Origin: Cyanobacteria bacterium GSL.Bin1
Lineage (GTDB): Bacteria; Cyanobacteriota; Cyanobacteriia; Cyanobacteriales; Rubidibacteraceae
Direction: 5' to 3'
Assembly (NCBI GenBank): GCA_009909085.1
Contig: JAAANX010000099.1
Location: 88,551 to 152,550 of the forward strand
DNA: 64,000 nucleotides
Positions 8,145-15,289 of the stretch are shown piece after piece (within the stretch, counting starts at the first letter, position 1; each line of letters opens with the position of its first letter). The position numbers and the translations under genes are program-made. Below the pieces are notes generated by a model, which was given only the letters and a program-made list of their open reading frames with translations, was not told where the DNA came from and made no database searches.

Positions 8145-8447
8145 CTACTCTATTTGTCGTCGTCTCCAGTAATCAGGTCTACGCTTTCCATGAACGATCG
8201 CAACTACCCAGATATACTCTTCAAGTTCTGCGTAAAAAATTAGGAAAGGAAACCGTTGAATTACATATCGGCGTAGCCCTGTGACTTTATAGACTACTCC
8301 TAAGTTGGGATTTTGTTGAATTTTACCAAGAGCTTGTTCGACTTCAACCAGGAAATTGAATCCCAAGCCTACCTTTTGATCTTCGTAGTAGGCAACTGCC
8401 CCATCTAGCTCCTCAATCGCTTCGCTGTGAATAATGACAGGCTTCAC
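8145..8447 (-). CDS. RelE/ParE-family toxin
   Basis: 100 residues with the RelE/ParE fold pattern: MKPVIIHSEAIEELDGAVAY, then QNPNLGVVYKVTGLRRYVIQRFPFLIFY and IWVVAIVHGKRRPDYW. The C-terminal HGKRRPDYW is typical of the ParE-like branch often annotated as plasmid stabilisation proteins; whether it cleaves mRNA or inhibits gyrase cannot be told by eye. It starts in the ATGA overlap with its antitoxin and ends 12 bases before attC-like site 2. Confidence 0.9.
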   Translation of the reverse strand: MKPVIIHSEAIEELDGAVAYYEDQKVGLGFNFLVEVEQALGKIQQNPNLGVVYKVTGLRRYVIQRFPFLIFYAELEEYIWVVAIVHGKRRPDYWRRRQIE

Positions 8448-8674
8448 GAATATTTTTCTCTCAGATAGGTGAATACTTGGTTAGATGGTTTACCAGAAGC
8501 AGTACCTTCGTTGATTTGTTGCATCCGTCGCGTTAATTCAACATCCCAAGTCCTCTCTACGTCATAATCGACTTCCTCATCCAACGAGTGAATTAGAAAG
8601 TAAGCAAGTTCAGCACGCTCCTTAACAGAAAGTTGAGAAAGCTCAAGCTTTAGTCTCTCTGCTGCTTCAGTCAT
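8444..8674 (-). CDS. Addiction-module antitoxin (RelB/ParD-like, putative addiction module component family)
   Basis: 76 residues from the ATG at 8674: MTEAAERLKLELSQLSVKER, then ELAYFLIHSLDEE and a C-terminal DVELTRRMQQINEGTASGKP. That is the short acidic helical antitoxin family paired with RelE-like toxins. The same frame is open to 8905, but the strong AGGAGGAG site at 8681-8689 and the homology boundary fix the start at 8674; the upstream part is repeat sequence. Overlaps the toxin by four bases. Confidence 0.88.
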   Translation of the reverse strand: MTEAAERLKLELSQLSVKERAELAYFLIHSLDEEVDYDVERTWDVELTRRMQQINEGTASGKPSNQVFTYLREKYS

Positions 8675-8776
8675 TTTTTCTCCTCCTGGCAACCTGCCTA
8701 ATCTTCTCAAACCCGATCTTCTAATACCAAAATTTAGCAAATAGATAACTTCATCAAATTCTATCATCTTCCAACT

Positions 8777-8811
8777 GCGAGCGCGATTTGCTTGGACGAC
8801 TTCGGTGTGAC
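8777..8811 (-). repeat. Cassette-end repeat R, copy 3, with mini attC remnant
   Basis: Minus strand: GCTAATATTGGTCGTTGGTC followed by ACACCGAAGTCGTCC and a TTGGAAGATGATAGAATTTG segment. Nearly the same arrangement recurs at 11519-11608. It lies about 40 bases beyond copy 2, so two repeat units are stacked ahead of the RelB-like gene. Confidence 0.6.
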
Positions 8812-8847
8812 CAACGACCAATATTAGCAGTGAACTTAGATCCCCCC

Positions 8848-8930
8848 GCGATCGCGCTTTTCGGTTCTGCGATTGGGCTCCGCCCACTGCCAGAGGCAAT
8901 CGCAACTTGTCTGGATGACTTCAGTGTGAC
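8848..8930 (-). repeat. Cassette-end repeat R, copy 2 (with inserted segment)
   Basis: Same family as copy 1: GTCACACTGAAGTC, TCCAGACAAGTTGCGAT, then after about 30 extra bases GCAGAACCGAAAAGCGCGAT. It directly follows attC-like site 3 on the minus strand. Confidence 0.65.
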
Positions 8931-9003
8931 TAACGCCGCGCTCACCGGCAATTTTGAAGCGCAGCGGAAAAATTAATTGTCCGAGTGCAGCGCCTCGTTA
9001 GCA
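8928..9003 (-). repeat. attC-like integron recombination site 3
   Basis: Left arm TAACGCCGCGCTCACCGG (8931) against the reverse complement of the right arm TAACGAGGCGCTGCACTCGG. The right arm carries an extra G inside the paired block (GCGCTgCAC), marking it as L'' and the site as minus-oriented. Outer ends GACTAAC and GTTAGCA. Total about 76 bases; the fold continues inward through CAATTTT against CAATTAATTTTT. The restriction gene's stop codon lies two bases from its outer edge, the exact architecture of a gene cassette. Confidence 0.75.
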
Positions 9004-9004
9004 C

Positions 9005-10036
9005 TTATACCCTCTGAACGACATAAGAAGCAGAATTGTCAGATACCTTTATTTCATTTTCCGACCAGCTCAAATTTATTGATTTTGGGAAATTGATTTC
9101 AATCTCTTCGATCCCTTGAATGGCAGGTCGGATATAGTTTTCTATGAAAACAGAGATAACCTCCCCAGCTTCTTTTGCCATATGCTGCCAAGCGGCTTCA
9201 CCATGGTAAAATTCACCTCCGCATGACATATATTTTTCTGATAGTTCAGTTAGTCGAGCAGAGGGAGTCGGATCAAGCACGAGAAGAACCGGAGTAAATC
9301 CGGCAGCTTGGCTCTCTTCTGCGAAAGACAGCTCTTCGCCGAAGCGACCTTGACCACTAGCTGCAATAGTAACCCGCAGCTTTAGCTCATAGGTTCTGTT
9401 ATTGCCAGGAACCAAACAATCAATTTGCCTTCCTTTGCTCGTTGGCTGACCATTGGAATCTAGCCTTTTTACCGGCGAATTTCTTGATCCAACAGGCTCG
9501 CCGCCAAGACAGCTTGCCAAAAGAGGCTCAAACAGATAACCGGTTTCCTGGGCTGAGCGATTATCGACATCATAAATCCACTTTCGCCAAACCATCCAGT
9601 TGGCCAGTAAAGTAGATTCGCAGCAGCCGTACTCCAATCAAGACCTCAGTCCGATTTGATCCATGTTCGGCATCGGTTGTGAGGCTAAAATTCTCCTATA
9701 TTTGACTCTTCTTCGGTGAAGGGCAGTTAAATTTTCGATGTATAGACCAAAGTCATTGTCTTTCTCAAATACAGATCTCAAAACGCTTTCGACTTCATTT
9801 GAGGTGATGTTCATTTGAGCTTGTTGATCAAACCAGCTCAAAGGGATTTTATAGTAGTCTGAATTAGGTGTAGCCACCTGACTAGCGCCGAAATCTGCGT
9901 GCAACCATCCCAAGTCATCAATGGCAATGGAAAGAAGCGAATATAACTCTCCGTCAGATATAACAACTTGTGCCTCTCCAGCTCCATGCATTTTGCATTT
10001 GGTATATAGGTTGCGAAAAAATGCTGAATTCGTCAT
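9005..10036 (-). pseudogene. Type II restriction endonuclease (ApaLI-like, tentative) broken by an in-frame TGA
   Basis: Two frames that abut exactly (132 codons ending in TGA at 9638-9640, then 210 codons opening TTG at 9637) are in the same reading frame. Read through, they make one 343-codon protein: ...MPNMDQIGLRS, stop, LEYGCCESTLLANWMVWRKW. The second half has the nuclease core: GRQIDCLV, YELKLR (a D...ExK PD-(D/E)xK arrangement) and ASGQGRFGEELSF. From memory this resembles the ApaLI family; not verified. It follows the methyltransferase by three bases in one cassette. The stop probably inactivates the nuclease unless readthrough or the fragments rescue it. Confidence 0.75.
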
Positions 10037-10039
10037 GTT

Positions 10040-11323
10040 TTATCCAAATAGTAAGTGTTGTTTCTGTCTTTGATTCGTCATGAGCTCTAAAAGCAACATA
10101 TCGGTTGCTTTTAGAGCCGGGCTCATAGCTCCTGCTTTAGTTAACAGATACCCTAAGAGCTTACCTTTATTATGGGGTTTCCCTGAGAATCCATAATCGT
10201 CTCGGATATGTTCGGCAAAAATTCGAGCAAGCACTGGGGGGATAGCATTTCCAATTTGCTGTATCTTTTGAGATGCAGTTCCGCAAAATATAAAGTCATC
10301 TGGAAAAGTCTGTATTCTGGCTGCTTCCCTAATCGTTAGAGGCCTATTCTCAACAGGATGGATTAGCTCTCGTGTAGCTGCACCTGTAATCGTAAGGCTT
10401 GGTTCATTGTCTATTAATCTCTTCAAGCCTGAGGGCGCACCGCCACGCTTTTCCGTTGGCGTTCCATCTGCCACGCGCCTATTTGCCCGTTTTCTAAACG
10501 ATTCATGCTGAAGATGGTCAGGCAAATCTTTCATTGTTTGCCCAGGCCTAAGAGCAGAAATCCTCTCCAATTGAATACCTTTTATCGCAGGGTAGTAATG
10601 ATCTGTAATTTCGACAGCATTACCTCTAAGTAGTAAATCGAACTTATCTCGGGCAGGTTCGGAAAGAGGAGTTGCTAACTCATCTTTTGACTTGGCTGCT
10701 TTTGGCAGGGTGCCAATTGCGTGCGAAATCGTTATATCTGAATTTCTAAATATTTGCCCTGAAACTTTTATTGTCGCCTCAGGAAGCTTATAATTATGAC
10801 CAATTCTATTGCCAACAATCAGAACTCTTTTTCTTCTTTGAGGAATTCCATATTCTTGTGAATATACTTTCTCAATCCTTATAAAATAGCCAATTTCAAT
10901 AAACGCTTTGGCTGCTTCATGAATATATTTACCTTTATTTGAAGTTAGCAACCCTTCAACATTTTCCATAATGAACCATTTTGGACGTACAACATCCAAA
11001 GCTCTGACATAGCTCTTCAAGAGATGGTTTCTTGGGTCATCCCAAAATCTAGTCCCAGCAGTTGAAAAACCTTGGCAGGGCGGGCCGCCGATAACCATAT
11101 CAAGATCACCAGGCGCTACCCCAATATTTTTTAATACCTGATTAAAATCTAGGTTGTTAATATCTTCGTTGCTACATACTGCATCAGGAAAGTTGCGTTT
11201 ATAGGTATCGATAGCAGCAGAATCTTTATCATTTGCATACAGTATCTCGTAATCTGCCTGTTTGAAGCCCAGAGAGCACCCTCCTGCGCCACAAAATAAG
11301 CTAATCGCTGTCGGCTTGTTCAC
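10040..11323 (-). CDS. DNA (cytosine-5-)-methyltransferase of a type II R-M system
   Basis: 427 residues starting at GTG. All major C5-methyltransferase motifs are visible in order: I (SLFCGAGGCSLGFKQADYEI), IV with the catalytic cysteine (GGPPCQGFSTAG), VI (FIMENVEGL), VIII (EYGIPQRRKRVLIVGNR), the variable recognition region, then IX (RELIHP...LTIREAARIQTFPDDF) and X (IQQIGNAIPPVLA). So it should be active and protect one sequence context genome-wide. It is upstream of the broken endonuclease in the same cassette (between attC-like sites 4 and 3), leaving a solitary methylase. The recognition sequence cannot be read from sequence alone. Confidence 0.95.
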   Translation of the reverse strand: MNKPTAISLFCGAGGCSLGFKQADYEILYANDKDSAAIDTYKRNFPDAVCSNEDINNLDFNQVLKNIGVAPGDLDMVIGGPPCQGFSTAGTRFWDDPRNHLLKSYVRALDVVRPKWFIMENVEGLLTSNKGKYIHEAAKAFIEIGYFIRIEKVYSQEYGIPQRRKRVLIVGNRIGHNYKLPEATIKVSGQIFRNSDITISHAIGTLPKAAKSKDELATPLSEPARDKFDLLLRGNAVEITDHYYPAIKGIQLERISALRPGQTMKDLPDHLQHESFRKRANRRVADGTPTEKRGGAPSGLKRLIDNEPSLTITGAATRELIHPVENRPLTIREAARIQTFPDDFIFCGTASQKIQQIGNAIPPVLARIFAEHIRDDYGFSGKPHNKGKLLGYLLTKAGAMSPALKATDMLLLELMTNQRQKQHLLFG

Positions 11324-11387
11324 TTTTTGTCCACCATGGGTAAATCCGAGACCTTTAATAATGCATCGAGTGCTATGTCATTGGTAG

Positions 11388-11501
11388 TGCTAACGTCCAA
11401 AGTCAGTGGCGGACTGAGATGTTTCGGAAAAACCGTGCGCGATGCCTAACGGCTCGGTTTTCAACCTACGCGCTTCCGTCCGCTGCACTGTCTTGTTAGG
11501 T
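11388..11501 (-). repeat. attC-like integron recombination site 4 (best conserved)
   Basis: 114 bases. The right outer end GTTAGGT is a perfect GTTRRRY complement, so on the minus strand R'' is ACCTAAC. L'' block CAGTGCAGCGGACGG pairs with CAGTGGCGGACTG of the left arm (TAACGTCC... from 11391), with the extra base in the right arm as expected for L''. The minus-strand R' is GTTAGCA. It lies directly upstream of the methyltransferase gene, separating it from the Doc toxin cassette. Confidence 0.8.
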
Positions 11502-11518
11502 CTGATGATAATTCAAAT

Positions 11519-11608
11519 TCTACCATCTTCCAAGGCGTGATCGCGCTTTTCGGTTCTACGATCGCAACTTATCTGGATGACTTCGGTGTGACTAACCGAC
11601 CAAGTTAG
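11519..11608 (-). repeat. Cassette-end repeat R, copy 4, with mini attC palindrome
   Basis: Minus strand: CTAAC, seven bases, GTTAG (11592-11608, overlapping the Doc stop codon), then GTCACACCGAAGTCATCCAG, ATAAGTTGCGATCG, AGAACCGAAAAGCGCGATC and TTGGAAGATGGTAGAATTTG. It fills the space between the Doc gene and attC-like site 4. Confidence 0.65.
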
Positions 11609-11991
11609 CAGGCAGTTGTGTTCTGCTGCAACCATTCTACAAATACCTCACGCTCTAATTTGCCAGATGCGATCGCCAACACCATACGTTCTTGTTCATC
11701 CACAGATGCATTAATTTCCAACCCATTCAGAACAAGAAAAGTCTCCGTCGCAGCATGACCTGTACGTTTATTTCCATCTACAAATGGATGATTCATGATG
11801 ATTGAAAACCCTAATGCTGCTGACTTCTCCAGCAAACTTGGGTAAAGATCCTCTCCGCCAAACGTCATTCGAAGCTGGGCAATCGCTGATTCCAACAACC
11901 CCATATCTCGGATCCCCAATGTTCCACCAGATTGTTCAAGAATTTTGCGATGTAGCTCTAATACCTCAATTAATGTCAAATAGCGGATCAT
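11605..11991 (-). CDS. doc: Death-on-curing (Doc/Fic-fold) toxin
   Basis: 128 residues from the ATG at 11991, which forms an ATGA overlap with the antitoxin stop; the longer frame to 12003 begins with TTG. Carries the Doc signature HPFVDGNKRTG at about residue 70 and the flanking TLIEVLELHRKILEQSGG and RDMGLLESAIAQ. Doc proteins phosphorylate EF-Tu using the Fic fold; the NK in the motif here (GNKR, lacking the later GNGR of AMPylating Fic) fits that. Cassette between the membrane-protein cassette and attC-like site 4. Confidence 0.92.
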   Translation of the reverse strand: MIRYLTLIEVLELHRKILEQSGGTLGIRDMGLLESAIAQLRMTFGGEDLYPSLLEKSAALGFSIIMNHPFVDGNKRTGHAATETFLVLNGLEINASVDEQERMVLAIASGKLEREVFVEWLQQNTTAC

Positions 11992-12194
11992 GCCAAACGC
12001 CAATATAGTTCAGCGTTTTTCTCCAACACATAATCGGCTGCATTAACGAAATCGCCTTTTTGTAGATTTAGCCAATCCTCTAGGCTTGCCTTCAAAAGCA
12101 CTTCAGTCGCAATGCCATGCACTCTTGCTAAATTCTCTAGCTTTTGGAATTGGCTGTCCGAAAGATCAATTGTTATAGAAGCCACAGCGATCAC
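11988..12194 (-). CDS. Antitoxin of the Doc pair (ribbon-helix-helix-like)
   Basis: 68 residues, short strand then helices (ASITIDLSDSQFQKLENLAR, TEVLLKASLEDWLNLQKGDF, ADYVLEKNAELYWRLA). It fits the CopG/Arc-type DNA-binding antitoxin with a C-terminal toxin-binding tail. Two GTG starts are possible, 12194 or four codons later; AGGAG just upstream fits the second better. The four-base overlap with doc implies co-translation. Confidence 0.82.
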   Translation of the reverse strand: MIAVASITIDLSDSQFQKLENLARVHGIATEVLLKASLEDWLNLQKGDFVNAADYVLEKNAELYWRLA

Positions 12195-12377
12195 TCTCCT
12201 AGTGTTTCTAAGTCAAGTTTAACATTCACTTCTGAGCTGTACCGTCCCCACCCCAAAACGAATTGAAAGATGAAGAGGGAGACAGCTTGCCAGCAGACAA
12301 GAAGGAACTTAACCAGAGTTCTACGTCAGGGAATTAATTGCAGCGATCGCGCATCATCTGCCAATAAAGAACCTCGC

Positions 12378-12415
12378 GCGATCGCGCTTTATCTAGACGA
12401 CTTCGATGTGACTGA
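12378..12415 (-). repeat. Cassette-end repeat R, copy 5
   Basis: Minus strand: CAGTCACATCGAAGTCGTC, TAGATAAAGCGCGATCGC. Shorter than the other copies. It follows a degenerate TTGGGC...CCAAT inverted pair just after the membrane-protein gene, where an attC would be expected. The rest of 12195-12377 holds no gene. Confidence 0.55.
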
Positions 12416-12436
12416 TTGGGTCACACGATTGCCCAA

Positions 12437-12847
12437 CTAAACTATGTCATTTTTTGATTGCACTTGTTGAACAATTTGCCGCACCACTTCTATGAAGACT
12501 AGGGCTGCGGCTATCACTTCTAGTAAAATTGTCAAGTTCATCACTGTTGTATGATCTGATAACAGTGCAACGACATAGTGGGCAAGACTATCCAAGCCAA
12601 GAGCAGCGTACACAGCCAGGAGCAAAAGACCTACCAGTTGATATCCACGAGATATCATGATCCATCCCCCAACCCCAATTATTGTCATTACGATCCAGGC
12701 AGAATACACGCCAAAGCGAGTCCACGAAGTAGGTAAATTCGGATAATCTGCCAGAAATTCAGCATTGTGGATAAAGTGTATGAGACTTGCTGCAAGATAA
12801 ACGAGGAGCAAGATAGGAAGAACTTTTGACATCGATCTGTGTAGCAT
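12437..12847 (-). CDS. Small integral membrane protein, unknown function
   Basis: 136 residues from ATG 12847 (or 131 from the second ATG at 12832). Four hydrophobic helices: VLPILLLVYLAASLIHFIHN, FGVYSAWIVMTIIGVGGWIM, QLVGLLLLAVYAALGLDSL and TILLEVIAAALVFIEVV. The frame is open to 12901, but that extension runs through attC-like site 5, so a start there is unlikely. No enzyme motif. Lone gene of its cassette; unknown-function membrane proteins are common integron cargo. Confidence 0.78.
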   Translation of the reverse strand: MLHRSMSKVLPILLLVYLAASLIHFIHNAEFLADYPNLPTSWTRFGVYSAWIVMTIIGVGGWIMISRGYQLVGLLLLAVYAALGLDSLAHYVVALLSDHTTVMNLTILLEVIAAALVFIEVVRQIVQQVQSKNDIV

Positions 12848-12859
12848 GACGATTCTGAC

Positions 12860-12945
12860 TTCTAACGGTGAAGTTGTGCGGCGGCAGTTAACCTCAATCA
12901 TATACCAATAACCTCTGTTCCGTCCGCACCAACGCAGTGTTGGGT
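12860..12945 (-). repeat. attC-like integron recombination site 5
   Basis: The right end GTTGGGT is a perfect GTTRRRY, giving minus-strand R'' ACCCAAC. The arm GCGTTGGTGCGGACGG pairs with AAGTTGTGCGGCGGC of the left arm beginning TAACGG (12863), again with one extra base in the right (L'') arm. Left outer end TTCTAAC. It starts 12 bases after the PIN toxin stop, the normal place for a cassette attC. Confidence 0.75.
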
Positions 12946-12957
12946 TCGGGTTCGCTG

Positions 12958-13341
12958 CTACAAGACGCTTACTGAATAGGCACGAACTGCTGTATCTACT
13001 GTCGCAATGGTCAAACCGTTTTGTAATGCTTGACAGATAAGCATTCTGTCAAATGGATCACGATGCAATGGTGGCAGTTTAGCCAATTGAATCACGCTAT
13101 TTTCATCAAGAGCAAGACTAGCAATCTGATGAAGTTCGCGCTGCTTGGGCAAATAAGTTTCAGGCGACTCTGGCAGAGGAAGCTTGCCCAACTGGTATTT
13201 GACAATTGCTTCCCAAACAGAAACTGAACTCAGGTAGACCTCATTATCTGGATCACGAATTGAATCTCTAACATTCGTTGATAACTGGGCATCACCACTG
13301 ATAAACCACAAAAAGATATGCGTATCTAGCAAAATTCTCAT
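12958..13341 (-). CDS. PIN-domain toxin (VapC-like)
   Basis: 127 residues. PIN ribonuclease features: MRILLDTHIFLWFISGD with the first acidic residue (D6), VSVWEAIVKYQLGKL with the second (E), HRDPFDRMLICQA and the last acidic segment IATVDTAVRAY. It belongs to the subgroup with LDTHxxLW that pairs with Phd/YefM antitoxins. Four-base ATGA overlap with the antitoxin. This is the first cassette next to the integrase relic. Confidence 0.9.
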   Translation of the reverse strand: MRILLDTHIFLWFISGDAQLSTNVRDSIRDPDNEVYLSSVSVWEAIVKYQLGKLPLPESPETYLPKQRELHQIASLALDENSVIQLAKLPPLHRDPFDRMLICQALQNGLTIATVDTAVRAYSVSVL

Positions 13342-13574
13342 TTGCCCTCGAACGTATTAAGAAGATCTTCAGGCAAGGGAGCATCGAAATCGTCTGGAAC
13401 AGTAAATTCACCTGCACACAAACCAAATGGTCGCAATTGCTTACTCCGCGCAATAGGTCTAAGTTCAGCGATCGCCTTATCAGATCTAACAATGACAAGA
13501 GTTTCACCTGCCTCTACTTGGCGCAGATATTTCAAGGGATCGCGTTGTATTTCATCAACAGTGACGTTCAACAT
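13338..13574 (-). CDS. Phd/YefM-family antitoxin
   Basis: 78 residues: MLNVTVDEIQRDPLKYLRQVEAGETLVIVRSDKAIAELRPI is the Phd/YefM N-terminal DNA-binding fold; the C-terminal DDFDAPLPEDLLNTFEG is the toxin-binding tail typical of partners of LDTHxxLW PIN proteins. Likely an autorepressor. It precedes the toxin with a four-base overlap. Upstream (13575-13838) would be the attI and cassette promoter region of an intact integron; no clear attI or promoter is visible there. Confidence 0.9.
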   Translation of the reverse strand: MLNVTVDEIQRDPLKYLRQVEAGETLVIVRSDKAIAELRPIARSKQLRPFGLCAGEFTVPDDFDAPLPEDLLNTFEGK

Positions 13575-13838
13575 TAGATTACCTCAATACCAACTTTGTG
13601 GACAGTTCTTGATGTTCTTCTGCTCCAATTAGTTAAACTAATAACCGCATAATTGCAGAACTGGTCGCAACTAAATAGCTTCATCTCATGTAATCGTGCG
13701 CTCGAACATCGCTTGAAGCACGTCCTTTCGCTTAAGAGTTTTACTGTTGAGGGTTACAACACTGAAAGTATCGTCAACAATGCGTTTTGCTCCATCATTG
13801 ACATGAACATGTATCCCTGCACATTGCCTCTTAAGCAG

Positions 13839-13993
13839 ATGAGTCTTAAAACAGAAAAGTCTTATCTCTATTATATTAAGCGGCTAATCATTGCTCAAAA
13901 GATCCGCGTTCGGGTATGATTCGCAGACATCATATTGATCCAGATTCGTTACAAAGAGCCGTTAACTCGTTTTTAAGCGGAATGGTAATTTAG
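13839..13993 (+). pseudogene. Integron integrase (IntI) relic, N-terminal and C-terminal scraps fused by deletion
   Basis: From ATG 13839: MSLKTEKSYLYYIKRLIIAQ, matching the IntI/XerC-type N terminus (LxTExSYxxWIRRFIxFH). From 13901, in another frame: DPRSGMIRRHHIDPDSLQRA then VNSFLSG, matching the IntI segment DPRSGxxRRHHxxxxxLQRAV that precedes the catalytic HTLRHSF box. The central part and the catalytic C terminus are missing. Plus strand, divergent from the minus-strand cassettes: the canonical intI position and orientation. Confidence 0.82.
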
Positions 13994-14027
13994 AGAAGAA
14001 CATTCATCTAAAAGCAACGATCAAATT

Positions 14028-15275
14028 TTGAAATTACTCTGTCTCAGCAATGGTCATGGTGAAGATGTTATTGCCGTTAGGATCATTGAGGCGTTGCATC
14101 AGCAAACTCAATCGGTAGAAATTACGGCTTTGCCCATTGTTGGTGATGGATTAGCCTATCAGCGATCGCGCATTCCTTTACTGACGCCGGGGAAAACCAT
14201 GCCTTCGGGAGGGTTTATTTACATGGATGCGAAAGAGTTGTGGCGAGATGTCCGCGGGGGACTGATTGCGTTAACTTTAGCGCAACTGAAAGCGGTACGA
14301 CAGTGGGCGAAACAAGGAGGGGTGATTCTTGCGGTGGGAGATATTGTTCCCTTACTGTTTGCCTGGTTCAGTGGTACAGAGTATGTATTTGTGGGTACTG
14401 CTAAGTCTGAGTATTATTTACGAGATGAGGCGGGTTGGCTACCCAACACCTCCCGTTGGGAACGAAGAATGGGGTCGGTTTATCTCCCTTGGGAACGTTA
14501 CTTGATGAAAAGCCCTCGCTGTCAGGGTGTATTTCCGCGGGATGCCTTAACGACACAAGTGTTACAGACATTTGGGATTCCCGCTTATAATTTTGGCAAT
14601 CCGATGATGGATGGATTAGTGCCAGAATTTCCCCTAAGAGAGGCATCAGACACACTGCACATTTTACTCCTACCGGGGTCTCGTTCTCCCGAAGCAGAGA
14701 GAAATTGGCAATTAATTTTAGAAGCCGTAGACAGCATCATCCAGCACGAAACCCAGAGTAAACTTTGCTTTTTGGGCGCGATCGCGCCTAGCCTCAATTT
14801 AGATTCATTTTGTGAGCAATTACAAGCCAGAGGATGGCAAGAAAAAGAAAATTTAAACTTATCTGTTGCAATGCCCCTTCAAGATCAACAAGGCTTAGGT
14901 TTTCAACAAGGGGTGACACCCTTATTTCTCACCCAAAATGCTTATCACAGTTGCTTACACGCTTGTGATTTTGCCATTGCCATGGCAGGAACGGCTACCG
15001 AACAATGTGTTGGCTTAGGAAAGCCGGTGATTGCAATTCCGGGAAGGGGTCCTCAATATACTGCTGCTTTCGCCGAAGCCCAAACCCGCCTCCTGGGTCC
15101 CTCCGTTATTTTAGTGCAAAAACCTGCGCAAGCGGCGGATATTTGCCAAGGGCTATTGACTGACCCAGATCACTCGAAAATGATTGCCAATAATGGCAAA
15201 CACAGAATGGGAAAAGCTGGTGCTGCTTCTCGCATTGCCCAATACATCCATAATCTAAGTTCGAGTAGGGAATAG
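14028..15275 (+). CDS. Lipid-A-disaccharide-synthase-related glycosyltransferase
   Basis: 415 residues from a TTG start. GT-B fold: N-terminal KLLCLSNGHGEDVIAVRIIE, C-terminal nucleotide-binding half with GSRSPEAERNW, ACDFAIAMAGTATEQCVGLGKPVIAIPG and GPSVILVQ. It is the LpxB-related branch widespread in cyanobacteria and plastid-bearing organisms, which coexists with or replaces true LpxB; the acceptor is unknown. It begins 34 bases beyond the integrase relic and so marks the right edge of the accessory region. Confidence 0.85.
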   Translation: MKLLCLSNGHGEDVIAVRIIEALHQQTQSVEITALPIVGDGLAYQRSRIPLLTPGKTMPSGGFIYMDAKELWRDVRGGLIALTLAQLKAVRQWAKQGGVILAVGDIVPLLFAWFSGTEYVFVGTAKSEYYLRDEAGWLPNTSRWERRMGSVYLPWERYLMKSPRCQGVFPRDALTTQVLQTFGIPAYNFGNPMMDGLVPEFPLREASDTLHILLLPGSRSPEAERNWQLILEAVDSIIQHETQSKLCFLGAIAPSLNLDSFCEQLQARGWQEKENLNLSVAMPLQDQQGLGFQQGVTPLFLTQNAYHSCLHACDFAIAMAGTATEQCVGLGKPVIAIPGRGPQYTAAFAEAQTRLLGPSVILVQKPAQAADICQGLLTDPDHSKMIANNGKHRMGKAGAASRIAQYIHNLSSSRE

Positions 15276-15289
15276 TTTTGTAGCATGAA

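Noticed and set aside
8788..8976. Plus-strand frame between the toxin-antitoxin and R-M cassettes
   Set aside because: Made almost entirely of repeat R and attC-like site 3.
9005..10036. TGA in the endonuclease gene as a selenocysteine or recoded codon
   Set aside because: No SECIS-like hairpin was apparent after it, no reason for selenocysteine in a PD-(D/E)xK enzyme, and TGA is used as a normal stop for other genes here.
11441..11465. A second attC boundary inside site 4 (CCTAACGGCT)
   Set aside because: It lacks a matching partner arm; it lies in the variable central part of site 4.
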